Source: Microgenomates group bacterium (GTDB lineage Bacteria; Patescibacteriota; Microgenomatia; UBA1406; GWC2-37-13). From it: a DNA stretch of 11,775 nucleotides. The notes under the pieces are model-generated. The model saw nothing but the letters and a program-made list of their open reading frames with translations, was not told the origin of the DNA and made no database searches. The stretch spans positions 1 to 11,775 of the forward strand of contig JAPYWZ010000008.1 of assembly GCA_028276105.1 (NCBI GenBank), read 5' to 3'. Numbering within the stretch: position 1 is the stretch's first letter; each line of letters opens with the position of its first letter. Both the position numbers and the translations under genes were made by a program. Positions 1 to 6,331 of this stretch are shown here, piece after piece.

Positions 1-972
1 AAAAGACTAGCGGCTTTGGAAGAAGGAGAGGAAGCAATTGTTACAGCTTCTGGGATGGCGGCAATTTCTTTAGTTCTTCTTCATTTTTTAAAAAAAGGCG
101 ATCATATTTTGGCTCATAAAGTGATTTATGGGGGTACTTTTGAGTTTATTAGTCGGATTTTACCAAGATTTGGGATTGAGGTTTCTTTTTGTGATTTTTC
201 TTACGAGAAAGAAATTGAAAACTTTATCCAAAAAAATACCAAGATTTTATACTTTGAAAGCCCAACCAATCCTTTACTTGAGGTTTTAGATATAAAAAGG
301 ATAACTTCTCTTGCTAAGAAAAAAGGATTAATAACTGTTTTTGACAACACTTTTGCGCCACCACCGCTTCAATATCCTCTAAAACTGGGAGTTGATATTG
401 TTGTCCATAGTTTAACTAAATATATTGGTGGTCATTCTGATTTAATTGGTGGAGCAATTATTGGGGGGAAAAAATATCTTGAGCCTCTTTTTCAAAAAAG
501 CTTTATCTTTTTTGGCCCAACTCTTTCTCCCTTTTCTTCTTATCTTGCTTTGCGGGGATTAACCACCCTTGAGGTAAGAGTCAAAAAACAATCAGAAAAT
601 GCTTTAAAAATCGCCTCTTTTTTAGAAAAACATCCCAAAATTGAAAAAGTTTACTACCCAGGTTTAAAAAGTCACCCCAATTATCATTTAGCAAAAAAAC
701 AGATGACTGCTTTTGGTGGAGTTTTGTCGTTTGTGGTAAAAGGAGGCTATAAAAAGGCCGAAAGTTTGGTCAATCGGGTAAAGATAATTAACTTAGCAGT
801 TTCTTTGGGGGCGGTTGAGAGTCTTATCGAGCATCCAGCCTCAATGACTCATTCTGAGTTAACCCCCAATGAGCGAAAAAAAGCGGGGATTGAAGATGGT
901 TTGGTTCGGCTTTCGGTTGGATTGGAGGAAGTTGAGGATTTGATTGAGGATTTGGAGAGGGGATTGAGGTAA
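1..972 (+). CDS. Cys/Met-metabolism PLP enzyme (cystathionine gamma-synthase/lyase or methionine gamma-lyase family), 5' partial
   Basis: The reading frame is open from base 1 and matches the family before any start codon (KRLAALEEGEEA), so the gene is cut by the window edge and the TTG at 16 is not the start. About 70 N-terminal residues are missing, judged from a usual length near 390-400. Counting from base 1, the PLP lysine is K140 in SLTKYIGGH and the ring-nitrogen aspartate is D115 in FDNTFA, 25 residues apart as in the family. The PLP-phosphate region (ASGMAA, YGGT), SPTNP and the C-terminal block VESLIEHPASMTHSEL are all present. The enzyme is a cytosolic aldolase-fold homotetramer acting on cystathionine, O-acyl-homoserine, methionine or cysteine. 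The visible part does not decide which, and the missing N-terminus carries substrate-site residues. The next gene starts 22 nt downstream on the same strand. Family is certain; exact reaction is open. Confidence 0.93.
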   Translation, partial: KRLAALEEGEEAIVTASGMAAISLVLLHFLKKGDHILAHKVIYGGTFEFISRILPRFGIEVSFCDFSYEKEIENFIQKNTKILYFESPTNPLLEVLDIKRITSLAKKKGLITVFDNTFAPPPLQYPLKLGVDIVVHSLTKYIGGHSDLIGGAIIGGKKYLEPLFQKSFIFFGPTLSPFSSYLALRGLTTLEVRVKKQSENALKIASFLEKHPKIEKVYYPGLKSHPNYHLAKKQMTAFGGVLSFVVKGGYKKAESLVNRVKIINLAVSLGAVESLIEHPASMTHSELTPNERKKAGIEDGLVRLSVGLEEVEDLIEDLERGLR

Positions 973-994
973 ATTCTTATGTTAATTATTTTTT

Positions 995-1897
995 ATGGAA
1001 AGAAAAACAGGTTTAATTGAAAGAAATTTTACTCTTAAAGCATTTAAAGAAATTATTAGCCAGGCTGGTGTTGTTGACTTTTTTAGAAATAAAGGAAATT
1101 TTGAAATTTGTTATCAAGAAGATCAAATATGTTGCGTGTGTGAAGTGAGAGATTGTGAAGGAAAACGATGGTTTTTGTACAGATTAAGAGATAGGAGAAA
1201 TGATGGTCCCTCTTTTACTAGAAGTCCTTTAACTGATTGGAATTATTCAGGTGAGTTTGATGTTCCACCTTCTGATGGATTGGTGGTTGAAAGATCAAGA
1301 TATCAGGGAGATCCATCTTTTCCATTGACTAATAGATTTTCTCAAGAAGTAGCAGAGTTTATAAAAAATCCCTTTGAGGCTTTAAGTAAACCAGAACCAG
1401 AATATGATTTAGACAAGTGGTTAAATACATGGCGTTTAGTATTCTATGGCAATGATACTGTTTTTCCAGGTCAATTTAGTTTAGTTCCTTTTCCTTCTAA
1501 TATATCTAAAACATTGTTCAATTTGACCGTTAAACTTCTAAGAGAAGGTGGTTATAGGTATTTAACATCAATACCTACCTGGTGGCATGTGGCTTTATCT
1601 AATCTTAGACAGGGTTTTAAATTTTGTTACGAAGAAGATAAAAAAATATTTGAGAAATTGCAGGAAAATCTTAGAAGTTTAGGTTTCTCTAATCAAGAAG
1701 ATTTAGGTATACGAATGAAAAGTAGTTGGTTAGTTATGCTTCAATTTTGGGCACAAAGAGTTAAAGAGTTAGGAGAAATACCAGAGTCATTATTAAAACC
1801 CAATGAAATAAATTTTGTTTTTAGAGATAAAAATGGTAATATAATTACATATCCCTTATCACCAGAAAGAAATTTATGGCAAATTTTAACTCTTTAG
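995..1897 (+). CDS. hypothetical protein, 300 aa, unrecognised
   Basis: I do not recognise this protein. It is predicted soluble, with no signal peptide or membrane segment. It has a cysteine-rich stretch near the N-terminus (C39, C46, C47, C49, C54) lying in what look like beta-strands rather than a clean paired zinc-knuckle spacing. The centre is rich in Trp, Tyr and Pro, and around residues 195-225 there is an amphipathic stretch containing WWHVALSNLRQGF. The start is the ATG at 995, 22 nt after the upstream stop, with no Shine-Dalgarno. The 3' end overlaps the following M20 peptidase gene by 22 nt in another frame, suggesting translational coupling. Base use is more AT-rich and less G-rich than in the T4SS genes further on, similar to the 496-aa gene at 2980, so it may be accessory. 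The long intact frame and tight packing support it being real. Confidence 0.72.
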   Translation: MERKTGLIERNFTLKAFKEIISQAGVVDFFRNKGNFEICYQEDQICCVCEVRDCEGKRWFLYRLRDRRNDGPSFTRSPLTDWNYSGEFDVPPSDGLVVERSRYQGDPSFPLTNRFSQEVAEFIKNPFEALSKPEPEYDLDKWLNTWRLVFYGNDTVFPGQFSLVPFPSNISKTLFNLTVKLLREGGYRYLTSIPTWWHVALSNLRQGFKFCYEEDKKIFEKLQENLRSLGFSNQEDLGIRMKSSWLVMLQFWAQRVKELGEIPESLLKPNEINFVFRDKNGNIITYPLSPERNLWQILTL

Positions 1898-2946
1898 TCA
1901 AAACCTTTATCCAACTTTGTTCAATCCCAAGTCCATCGGGAAAAGAAAAAGAGATAGCTGATTTTGTTTTAACTAGAGTAAAAGATAAAGTCGATGAAGT
2001 TTTTGTTGATAAGGCGGGTAATATTTATTTAAAAATTTTAGGTAAAAATAAAAAATTTCTTCTTTATTGCGCTCATTTAGATACGGTTCAACCAGCGGGT
2101 AAGCAAAAAATTTTTGTTGAAAAAGACTTCATAAAAGGAGAGGGAAAGTGTGTTTTGGGGGGAGATAATAAGGTAGCCGTTTCTGTAATTTTGGATTTTA
2201 TTGAAAACTTTGATAGAAAAAAAGCTTTTAATAATTTGGAAGTGATTTTTTCCGTCAAAGAAGAAACAGAAGGTGGGTTAAGACATTTTCCCAAAGAAAA
2301 AATTCAAGCAAAAAATGCTTTAGTTGCCGATTTATCTTTGCCGATTGGCAAAGTGATGATTTCTGGTTCTTATGTTGGGGGATATGCGATAAATGTTTCT
2401 TTTTCTGGTGGGCATGTTAGGCTTTTGGAAGAAAACATTACTCATCCATTAAACTTTCTTATTAATTTTGTTAAAAAAATCCCTTTTGGAAAAATAAACA
2501 AAGATACTATTGTTAATATTTCAAAAGTCAAAATGGGTGAAAGTTTTAATAGTATCCCTTCCTTGTTGTATTTTTCTGGCGAGATAAGAACTTATAATAA
2601 GAAGACCTATGAGAATTTTTTTAAAAAGATAAAGACGTTAACGCCGATTTTAGATAAGAAGTTTAATACTCAAAGCCAACTTGAGTTTTATCCTTATTGT
2701 CTGGGATATAAACTAAGAAATAAAGATCTTTCAACCATAAAAGAAGTCTTTCAAAAATTAAAAATTAAATTTGAGCCAATAAGAAGTTATTCGGTTGGTG
2801 ATTTTAGTATTTTAAATGAGTGGGGGATAAAAACTGTCAATATCGCGAATGGCAATATCAACGCCCATACTATTTATGAGAAAGTACCTGTTTCCTCCCT
2901 TTTTCTTCTTCGAAAAATTTTTGAGGAGTATTATTTTGTTTTTTAA
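1876..2946 (+). CDS. M20-family metallopeptidase (PepT-like / tripeptidase-like)
   Basis: This is a co-catalytic zinc peptidase of clan MH and probably a cytosolic di/tripeptidase or aminoacylase-type hydrolase. The full metal-ligand set is visible: H67 and D69 in CAHLDTV, bridging D97 in GGDNKVAV, general base E129 and ligand E130 in VKEETEGG, D152 in ADLSLP, and H331 in NINAHTIYE. PSPSGKE near residue 20 is the usual N-terminal signature, and length (356 aa) is normal. The lid/dimerisation domain (about 170-270) is divergent: SGGHVRL (H180) replaces the usual AHAG motif, though PFGKINKDT and the EIRTY strand remain recognisable. The ATG at 1876 lies inside the upstream gene; no later in-frame ATG precedes the SIPSPSG motif. 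There is no signal peptide. Likely co-transcribed with the two preceding genes. The exact substrate cannot be told. Confidence 0.88.
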   Translation: MANFNSLVKTFIQLCSIPSPSGKEKEIADFVLTRVKDKVDEVFVDKAGNIYLKILGKNKKFLLYCAHLDTVQPAGKQKIFVEKDFIKGEGKCVLGGDNKVAVSVILDFIENFDRKKAFNNLEVIFSVKEETEGGLRHFPKEKIQAKNALVADLSLPIGKVMISGSYVGGYAINVSFSGGHVRLLEENITHPLNFLINFVKKIPFGKINKDTIVNISKVKMGESFNSIPSLLYFSGEIRTYNKKTYENFFKKIKTLTPILDKKFNTQSQLEFYPYCLGYKLRNKDLSTIKEVFQKLKIKFEPIRSYSVGDFSILNEWGIKTVNIANGNINAHTIYEKVPVSSLFLLRKIFEEYYFVF

Positions 2947-2965
2947 TCAACAAAATTAAATATCT

Positions 2966-2976
2966 TATAGTATAAT
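2966..2976 (+). promoter_or_regulatory. putative -10 region overlapping the start of the 496-aa gene
   Basis: A perfect TATAAT lies at 2971-2976, with an overlapping TATAGT at 2966-2971, in the 33-nt gap after the M20 gene. Initiation six to seven bases downstream would fall around 2978-2986, at the first ATGs of the next gene (2980, 2986, 2995), so the mRNA would have almost no leader. There is no convincing -35 box at 16-18 bp upstream, so this is a candidate only. Confidence 0.45.
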
Positions 2977-2979
2977 ATA

Positions 2980-4470
2980 ATGCGTATGAATGCAATGAAA
3001 GAATTATTAACATCTTTACAAAATGTTTATCCTTATTTTATAGAAGGACTGCCTACTTTAACTGTTTCTCCTTTTGGTCAAAGAGGAGAGGGAAAAGGAA
3101 GAGATGAATTTATTAAAAATCTTTTTGAAGAGGCAGAAAGATATGGACTTAAATCACAAATACTAAAAGATGGCAACGTTTTTTCTTTAATTACTCCAGC
3201 CGCCTCCCCTCATACAACGGAAATGATAAAGATTAACTTAAATGGCCAAGAGGTTAAAATTCCAGCTCATTTGATTGTTTGGTGGGGTAAAGCTGGAGAA
3301 AGAATAGATTTTTTATCTCTTTCAAGAATGAAAAAAGAAGAGAGAGAAAAATTGATTGATTTAATTTCAAGTAATATTCACGCTGCATGGCGGGTTTTAT
3401 ATGATTCATTACCTGAGCAGAGGTATAAAAATAATGTTAATGAGTTTTTAGAAATATATGGTTTAGTTGGCCATGCTACTGAAGAAGAAAGAAAAAATAG
3501 TGGTTTATCAAGAGGTGCACAAAGTAATCCAGAAGGGCATATTAATATCTGTTTTCATCCATATGATAAATATAGAAAACAAGTAGAAAGAAAAGGAATT
3601 AACGCGGCCGATTTTTTGAAACACACAGGAGTTATTGATACAATTTTAATGAATAAATTTGGTGATTTTTTTAGTCAAATAACTGGTCTTATTTTTAATA
3701 TCCCTAATTTAAGCGTTTTTTTGGAATTAAAACACGCTTCTTCCAAAAATCAAATTTCCATCTATGAGGGGTTGAAACTAAATTTTTATGAAAAACCGCT
3801 TCAATTAAACGAGGCATTAGAATTTATTGCTAAAATAGTAGGTTTTTATGATCAAATTTATGAGGATTTAAAACAGGGATTTGAAAATTATTGGAAAAAT
3901 ATTGGTAATGAAAATAAAAAAACAGAAATTATTAGGCAATTAAAAAGTTCTTTAGTTGAAAGATTAAGACAAATTGGAGTTACAAATTTAGAAATGTTTG
4001 ATCGGCAAATTGATAGTTTGGCTGATATGACTTTTTCTTTTAGACCTACTTATCAACAACTTACAAATTGGGAGAAAGATGAAGATATCGATGAAAGTTC
4101 ACAAAATATAATTTCTCGATTAAAAAAGAGATATGAAGAAAGAAGAAAAAGATTAAAATCAATGACCGATGAGGAAAAAAATGCATTTGTTGATAGAGTA
4201 GCTCGTTTTTATGGTGTTGATTCAATTGTAGCAGAAAGTTTGGTTTTAATGATTGAAAATCAAATTGCTGATCCAGCCGATGATTGGAAAAATATTAAAT
4301 TTACCTTCCCCAATCAAATTTCTTTATCATGGATGATAGAAGAATATGAGATTGGCGATAACGGTGAAATTTTAGTTACAAAAATAACTGTTGCCCCTCG
4401 TTTTATGACGGAGAAAGGAGTTTTTGAAGATATAGCGGGAATGAAAATAGATAGACCACAAGGAATATAA
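2980..4470 (+). CDS. hypothetical protein, 496 aa, unrecognised
   Basis: I do not recognise the family. The protein has no signal peptide or transmembrane helix and looks mixed alpha/beta. A His/Gly-rich segment at about 162-194 (GHATEEE, then PEGHINICFHPYD with H187 and H193) is the best candidate for a ligand or metal site. WWGKAGERIDF near 101-111 is another distinctive block. Residues 280-330 and 380-410 are highly charged helices, the latter (RLKKRYEERRKRLK) probably coiled coil. Three in-frame ATGs begin the frame (2980, 2986, 2995); with the TATAAT at 2971-2976, the second or third may be the real start. There is no Shine-Dalgarno. Its stop lies two bases from the end of the convergent DUF2892 gene. 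Composition resembles the 300-aa gene at 995. The long uninterrupted frame supports a real gene; no function can be assigned. Confidence 0.78.
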   Translation: MRMNAMKELLTSLQNVYPYFIEGLPTLTVSPFGQRGEGKGRDEFIKNLFEEAERYGLKSQILKDGNVFSLITPAASPHTTEMIKINLNGQEVKIPAHLIVWWGKAGERIDFLSLSRMKKEEREKLIDLISSNIHAAWRVLYDSLPEQRYKNNVNEFLEIYGLVGHATEEERKNSGLSRGAQSNPEGHINICFHPYDKYRKQVERKGINAADFLKHTGVIDTILMNKFGDFFSQITGLIFNIPNLSVFLELKHASSKNQISIYEGLKLNFYEKPLQLNEALEFIAKIVGFYDQIYEDLKQGFENYWKNIGNENKKTEIIRQLKSSLVERLRQIGVTNLEMFDRQIDSLADMTFSFRPTYQQLTNWEKDEDIDESSQNIISRLKKRYEERRKRLKSMTDEEKNAFVDRVARFYGVDSIVAESLVLMIENQIADPADDWKNIKFTFPNQISLSWMIEEYEIGDNGEILVTKITVAPRFMTEKGVFEDIAGMKIDRPQGI

Positions 4471-4472
4471 AA

Positions 4473-4676
4473 TTATTTTCTCCTACAAGTATTTACCCCA
4501 AAAAGAGCGTAAAGACCACAAAATTGGAAAAGGCCGGTTAAGATAAGAGAAACGCCTAAAATTAAAAGAACCCATCTTGGCCAAGCACCAATTTGAGTAG
4601 CCAAAAATACAAAAACCACCCCCAAAATAATCCTTATTTTTTTATCGGTTTCCCCGACATTTTTTTGGAGTTTCAT
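4473..4676 (-). CDS. DUF2892 (YgaP-type) small inner-membrane protein
   Basis: This 67-aa protein has the whole DUF2892 pattern: an N-terminal NVGETDKKIRIILG, two hydrophobic helices (about 14-30 and 35-52, with a tight turn at GAWPRW), and the C-terminal signature CGLYALFGVNTC with cysteines C53 and C64. In E. coli YgaP the same membrane domain is fused to a rhodanese; stand-alone copies often sit in sulfur or redox gene clusters. Here it is the last gene of an operon behind an ArsR-type regulator and a DUF302-glutaredoxin protein, 11 nt after the latter's stop and without a Shine-Dalgarno. A role in handling sulfane sulfur or thiols at the membrane is inferred from context; the biochemical role of the domain alone is not established. 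Family assignment is firm. Confidence 0.9.
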   Translation of the reverse strand: MKLQKNVGETDKKIRIILGVVFVFLATQIGAWPRWVLLILGVSLILTGLFQFCGLYALFGVNTCRRK

Positions 4677-4687
4677 AGATTTAAAAA

Positions 4688-5314
4688 TTAATTCTTAACT
4701 TGTAAAATCTCACTTAGTCTTTCCTTATCAAACCCAACAATATACTCCTCCTCACCATTATCATAAACAATTTCTGTCACGGGTACTCCCATTTGGCCGG
4801 TTTTTCGAACCATTTCTTCACCAGCATACGGATTTAAATCAACTAAAACATGCTCATATTTTATCTTTTGGCTATCAAGCCAGGAAGCTTCCATTTTACA
4901 ATATGGACAGGTAGTTGTGGCATAAAGTTTGATTTTTTTGACAATCAAAGGACCAACTCCACAACTGTTATTTACTAATTCTTTTAAAGTTTTATCAATA
5001 TTTTTGGCCGTTTCAAAAATAGCTGGATCTTGGATGACTTTTCCCAAAAGTGAGGCGGTTGATGCGCCAACTAAAACCTTTTTATCTTTTTTTAAAACCA
5101 CCAAAGAGCAAGGTAAAAGACCAATTAAATTTTTATCAACGGTTAAGATGTTACTCATCCAAAATTCATTGCAGATATTAAAGAGTTTTCCTTGATTATT
5201 GGGCAAATCTACCTCGCCTAAAATTTTTAACGAAGCTTTTTCCGCTTCTTTTTTGACATTTTTTAAAGTTTCCTCATAAGAAAAAGTTGATTCGCGAAAG
5301 TAAGCTAGATTCAT
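4688..5314 (-). CDS. DUF302-glutaredoxin fusion protein
   Basis: Two domains lie in one 208-aa chain. Residues 1-120 fit DUF302, a small alpha/beta family of unknown biochemistry, with the characteristic cysteines C48 (NICNE) and C69 (LLPCSLVV). Residues 127-205 are a glutaredoxin/NrdH-like thioredoxin fold: strand KKIKLYATT, the redox motif CPYC at 136-139, and the cis-proline loop GVPVTE with P178. The domain should reduce disulfides or glutathione- or persulfide-modified partners in the cytosol; DUF302 probably supplies or binds a partner. There is no signal peptide or membrane helix. The start ATG overlaps the TGA of the upstream ArsR gene (ATGA), so the two are translationally coupled. 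Both domains keep their cysteines, so the protein looks active. Domain calls are confident; the physiological substrate is unknown. Confidence 0.9.
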   Translation of the reverse strand: MNLAYFRESTFSYEETLKNVKKEAEKASLKILGEVDLPNNQGKLFNICNEFWMSNILTVDKNLIGLLPCSLVVLKKDKKVLVGASTASLLGKVIQDPAIFETAKNIDKTLKELVNNSCGVGPLIVKKIKLYATTTCPYCKMEASWLDSQKIKYEHVLVDLNPYAGEEMVRKTGQMGVPVTEIVYDNGEEEYIVGFDKERLSEILQVKN

Positions 5315-5580
5315 AAGTTTTTATAAAAAACTAATAATTTTTCGGCAATTTCGGCGACATTTTTTTTATTTAACTTATAATAAACCTCTTTTCCTTGTTT
5401 ATAACAAGAAACAAGCCCCCAGTTTTTAAGTTTTTTTAGGTGTTGGGAAACAGCCGATTGCGACAAGCCACAGTTTTTTATAAGCTCACCGACATTTTTC
5501 TCTTTTTCTTTTAGACAAATTAAAATCTTAATTCTTGGCAAAGACGAAAACGCTCTTAAAACGTTTTTTGAATTAGTCAT
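5311..5580 (-). CDS. ArsR/SmtB-family transcriptional repressor
   Basis: This is an 89-aa winged-helix protein of normal ArsR length. SSLPRIKIL is the first conserved helix. VGELIKNCGLSQSAVSQHLKKLKNWGLV (about 30-57) is the helix-turn-helix, and KQGKEVYYKL is the wing. Cysteines are C22, C37 and C59. The ELCVCD arsenic site of classical ArsR is absent. C22, in ILICL, sits where BigR/SqrR/YgaV-type sulfide sensors carry their first sensing cysteine, but the second C-terminal cysteine of that class is missing. It is the first gene of the operon with DUF302-Grx and DUF2892. A perfect 20-bp dyad over the promoter is the expected autoregulatory operator. The start ATG at 5580 coincides with the predicted transcription start. 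A reactive-sulfur, thiol or metal signal is inferred; the ligand is unknown. Confidence 0.9.
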   Translation of the reverse strand: MTNSKNVLRAFSSLPRIKILICLKEKEKNVGELIKNCGLSQSAVSQHLKKLKNWGLVSCYKQGKEVYYKLNKKNVAEIAEKLLVFYKNL

Positions 5581-5586
5581 AAAAAT

Positions 5587-5606
5587 ATATTAGCAAATAC
5601 TAATAT
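5587..5606. promoter_or_regulatory. ArsR-type operator (perfect inverted repeat)
   Basis: ATATTAG (5587-5593) and CTAATAT (5600-5606) form a perfect 7+7 bp dyad with a 6-bp centre, CAAATA. It covers the -10 and most of the spacer of the operon promoter, so a bound dimer would block RNA polymerase. The shape (AT-rich, 20 bp, flanking the -10) is typical of ArsR-family operators. It ends 3 bp before the divergent recX-side -35 at 5609. Confidence 0.75.
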
Positions 5607-5615
5607 GTTTGTCAA
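5587..5615 (-). promoter_or_regulatory. promoter of the ArsR/DUF302-Grx/DUF2892 operon
   Basis: Read on the minus strand: a perfect -35 TTGACA (5615-5610), a 17-bp spacer, and a -10 TAATAT (5592-5587). Counting to +1 places initiation at about 5580, the A of the ArsR ATG, so the transcript should be leaderless or nearly so. This is the best-formed promoter in the window. Confidence 0.8.
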
Positions 5616-5637
5616 GAGGATTTTAATTTGGTAATAT
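5609..5637 (+). promoter_or_regulatory. divergent promoter toward recX
   Basis: TTGTCA (5609-5614), a 17-bp spacer and TAATAT (5632-5637) form a plus-strand promoter whose -35 overlaps the minus-strand TTGACA almost base for base. Predicted start near 5644 gives recX a leader of about 72 nt. A second TATAAT at 5670-5675 lacks a good -35, so the real start is uncertain. Confidence 0.55.
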
Positions 5638-5715
5638 TAAAAGTGATTAAAAAAAGGGAAAAAGGCAATTATAATGACAATAGATTGTAAATTTAATTAA
5701 AATTAATATAAACCA

Positions 5716-6210
5716 ATGGAAAATGACCTTCAATTTCTTTTTAAAAAAGCCTTGTATTTCTTAAAATTTCGACCACGGACGGAAAAAGAAGTCTATGATT
5801 ATCTTCTTAAAAAAATAAAAAGCACCCATTATTCAACCGATGATATAAAAAAAGTAATCGAAAAACTAAAAGAAATGGATCTTTTAAATGATAAAAAATT
5901 TATTGAAGACTATGTCTCTTTTTACTCAAAAAATAATCCCAAAAGTAAAAAAGTTTTGACTTTAGAACTTTTGAGAAAAGGAGTTAATAAAAATTTAATC
6001 GATAAATATTTTTTAAAAAATCAATTAGATGAGGAAGAAATAGCTTTTTTATTATTAAAAAAAAGATGGAAAAGGTGGCAAGATTTGGAGGAAAAAAAGC
6101 GATTAAAAAAAGCCTTTGATTTTTTGGGAAGGCGCGGTTTTAGTTTTGAGACTATCAAAAAAGTGATTGAAAAATTGGAAGAATTAGGTAAAATAGAATT
6201 AGATATTTAA
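5716..6210 (+). CDS. recX: RecX regulatory protein
   Basis: This 164-aa all-helical protein fits RecX, the cytosolic modulator that binds RecA filaments and RecA. The first tandem three-helix repeat starts at FKKALYFLKFRPRTEKEVYDYLLKK, with the family signature A-L-x-x-L-x-x-R-x-R-(S/T)-E-x-E. The second contains VIEKLKEMDLLNDKKFIEDYV (the LxxxxLLNDxxFxxxYV pattern). TLELLRKGVNKNLIDKYF continues with the usual L-x-x-K-G-V pattern, and a third lysine-rich repeat ends the chain. Length is normal. The start ATG at 5716 has no Shine-Dalgarno. recA is not in the window. It lies divergently from the ArsR operon and shares its promoter region, which could link its expression to ArsR occupancy. Identification is confident despite the low-complexity Lys/Glu-rich composition. 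Confidence 0.86.
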   Translation: MENDLQFLFKKALYFLKFRPRTEKEVYDYLLKKIKSTHYSTDDIKKVIEKLKEMDLLNDKKFIEDYVSFYSKNNPKSKKVLTLELLRKGVNKNLIDKYFLKNQLDEEEIAFLLLKKRWKRWQDLEEKKRLKKAFDFLGRRGFSFETIKKVIEKLEELGKIELDI

Positions 6211-6331
6211 AAGTTTGCTTGAGAGGATTAGAAAGTTTAGAATTTTTTAATTTATTTATGACCACTTTCAGTTATTATTATAATCGTTGGTTTTTTTTGG
6301 AATCTTTCTAATCTCTTCTCAAGCAAAACTT
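6211..6331. repeat. long imperfect inverted repeat between recX and rny
   Basis: The left arm 6211-6235 pairs with the right arm 6304-6331. Matching blocks are AAGTTT, GCTTGAGA and GATTAGAAAG, with three extra bases on the right arm and a 68-nt centre. Weaker pairing (ATTTAA) extends outward over the recX stop. There is no T-run after the right arm, so it is not a classical terminator. It begins directly after the recX stop and ends 13 nt before rny. It could be a readthrough mRNA hairpin or a small MITE-like element; nothing in the centre is coding. Confidence 0.8.
6279..6284 (+). promoter_or_regulatory. possible -10 box for rny inside the inverted-repeat loop
   Basis: A perfect TATAAT lies in the loop between the two arms. 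A -35 at 17 bp would be TTATGA (6256-6261), which is weak. Initiation near 6291 would give a leader of about 54 nt containing only the right arm, so this transcript could not form the hairpin that recX readthrough would form. Confidence 0.35.

Noticed and set aside
16..972. TTG at 16 as the start of the PLP enzyme gene
   Set aside because: The frame continues to base 1 with family-like residues (KRLAA), and an N-terminus of about 70 residues would be missing. The gene is cut by the window.
4929..5195. Open frames opposite the DUF302-Grx, M20, RNase Y, T4SS and HU genes
   Set aside because: They are antisense or frame-shifted shadows of genes with clear families, and their translations show no recognisable motif.
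5311..5580. Recoded UGA (Gly) as in Gracilibacteria/Absconditabacteria
   Set aside because: The ArsR gene ends at a TGA in a normal ATGA overlap, and no gene in the window has an internal in-frame TGA.
5674..5700. An eight-codon leader ORF (ATG ACA ATA ...) before recX
   Set aside because: Very short, no ribosome binding site, no regulatory codon pattern; expected by chance in such AT-rich DNA.
6211..6331. Inverted repeat between recX and rny as an intrinsic terminator
   Set aside because: The loop is 68 nt, the stem is not GC-rich and no T-run follows the right arm.
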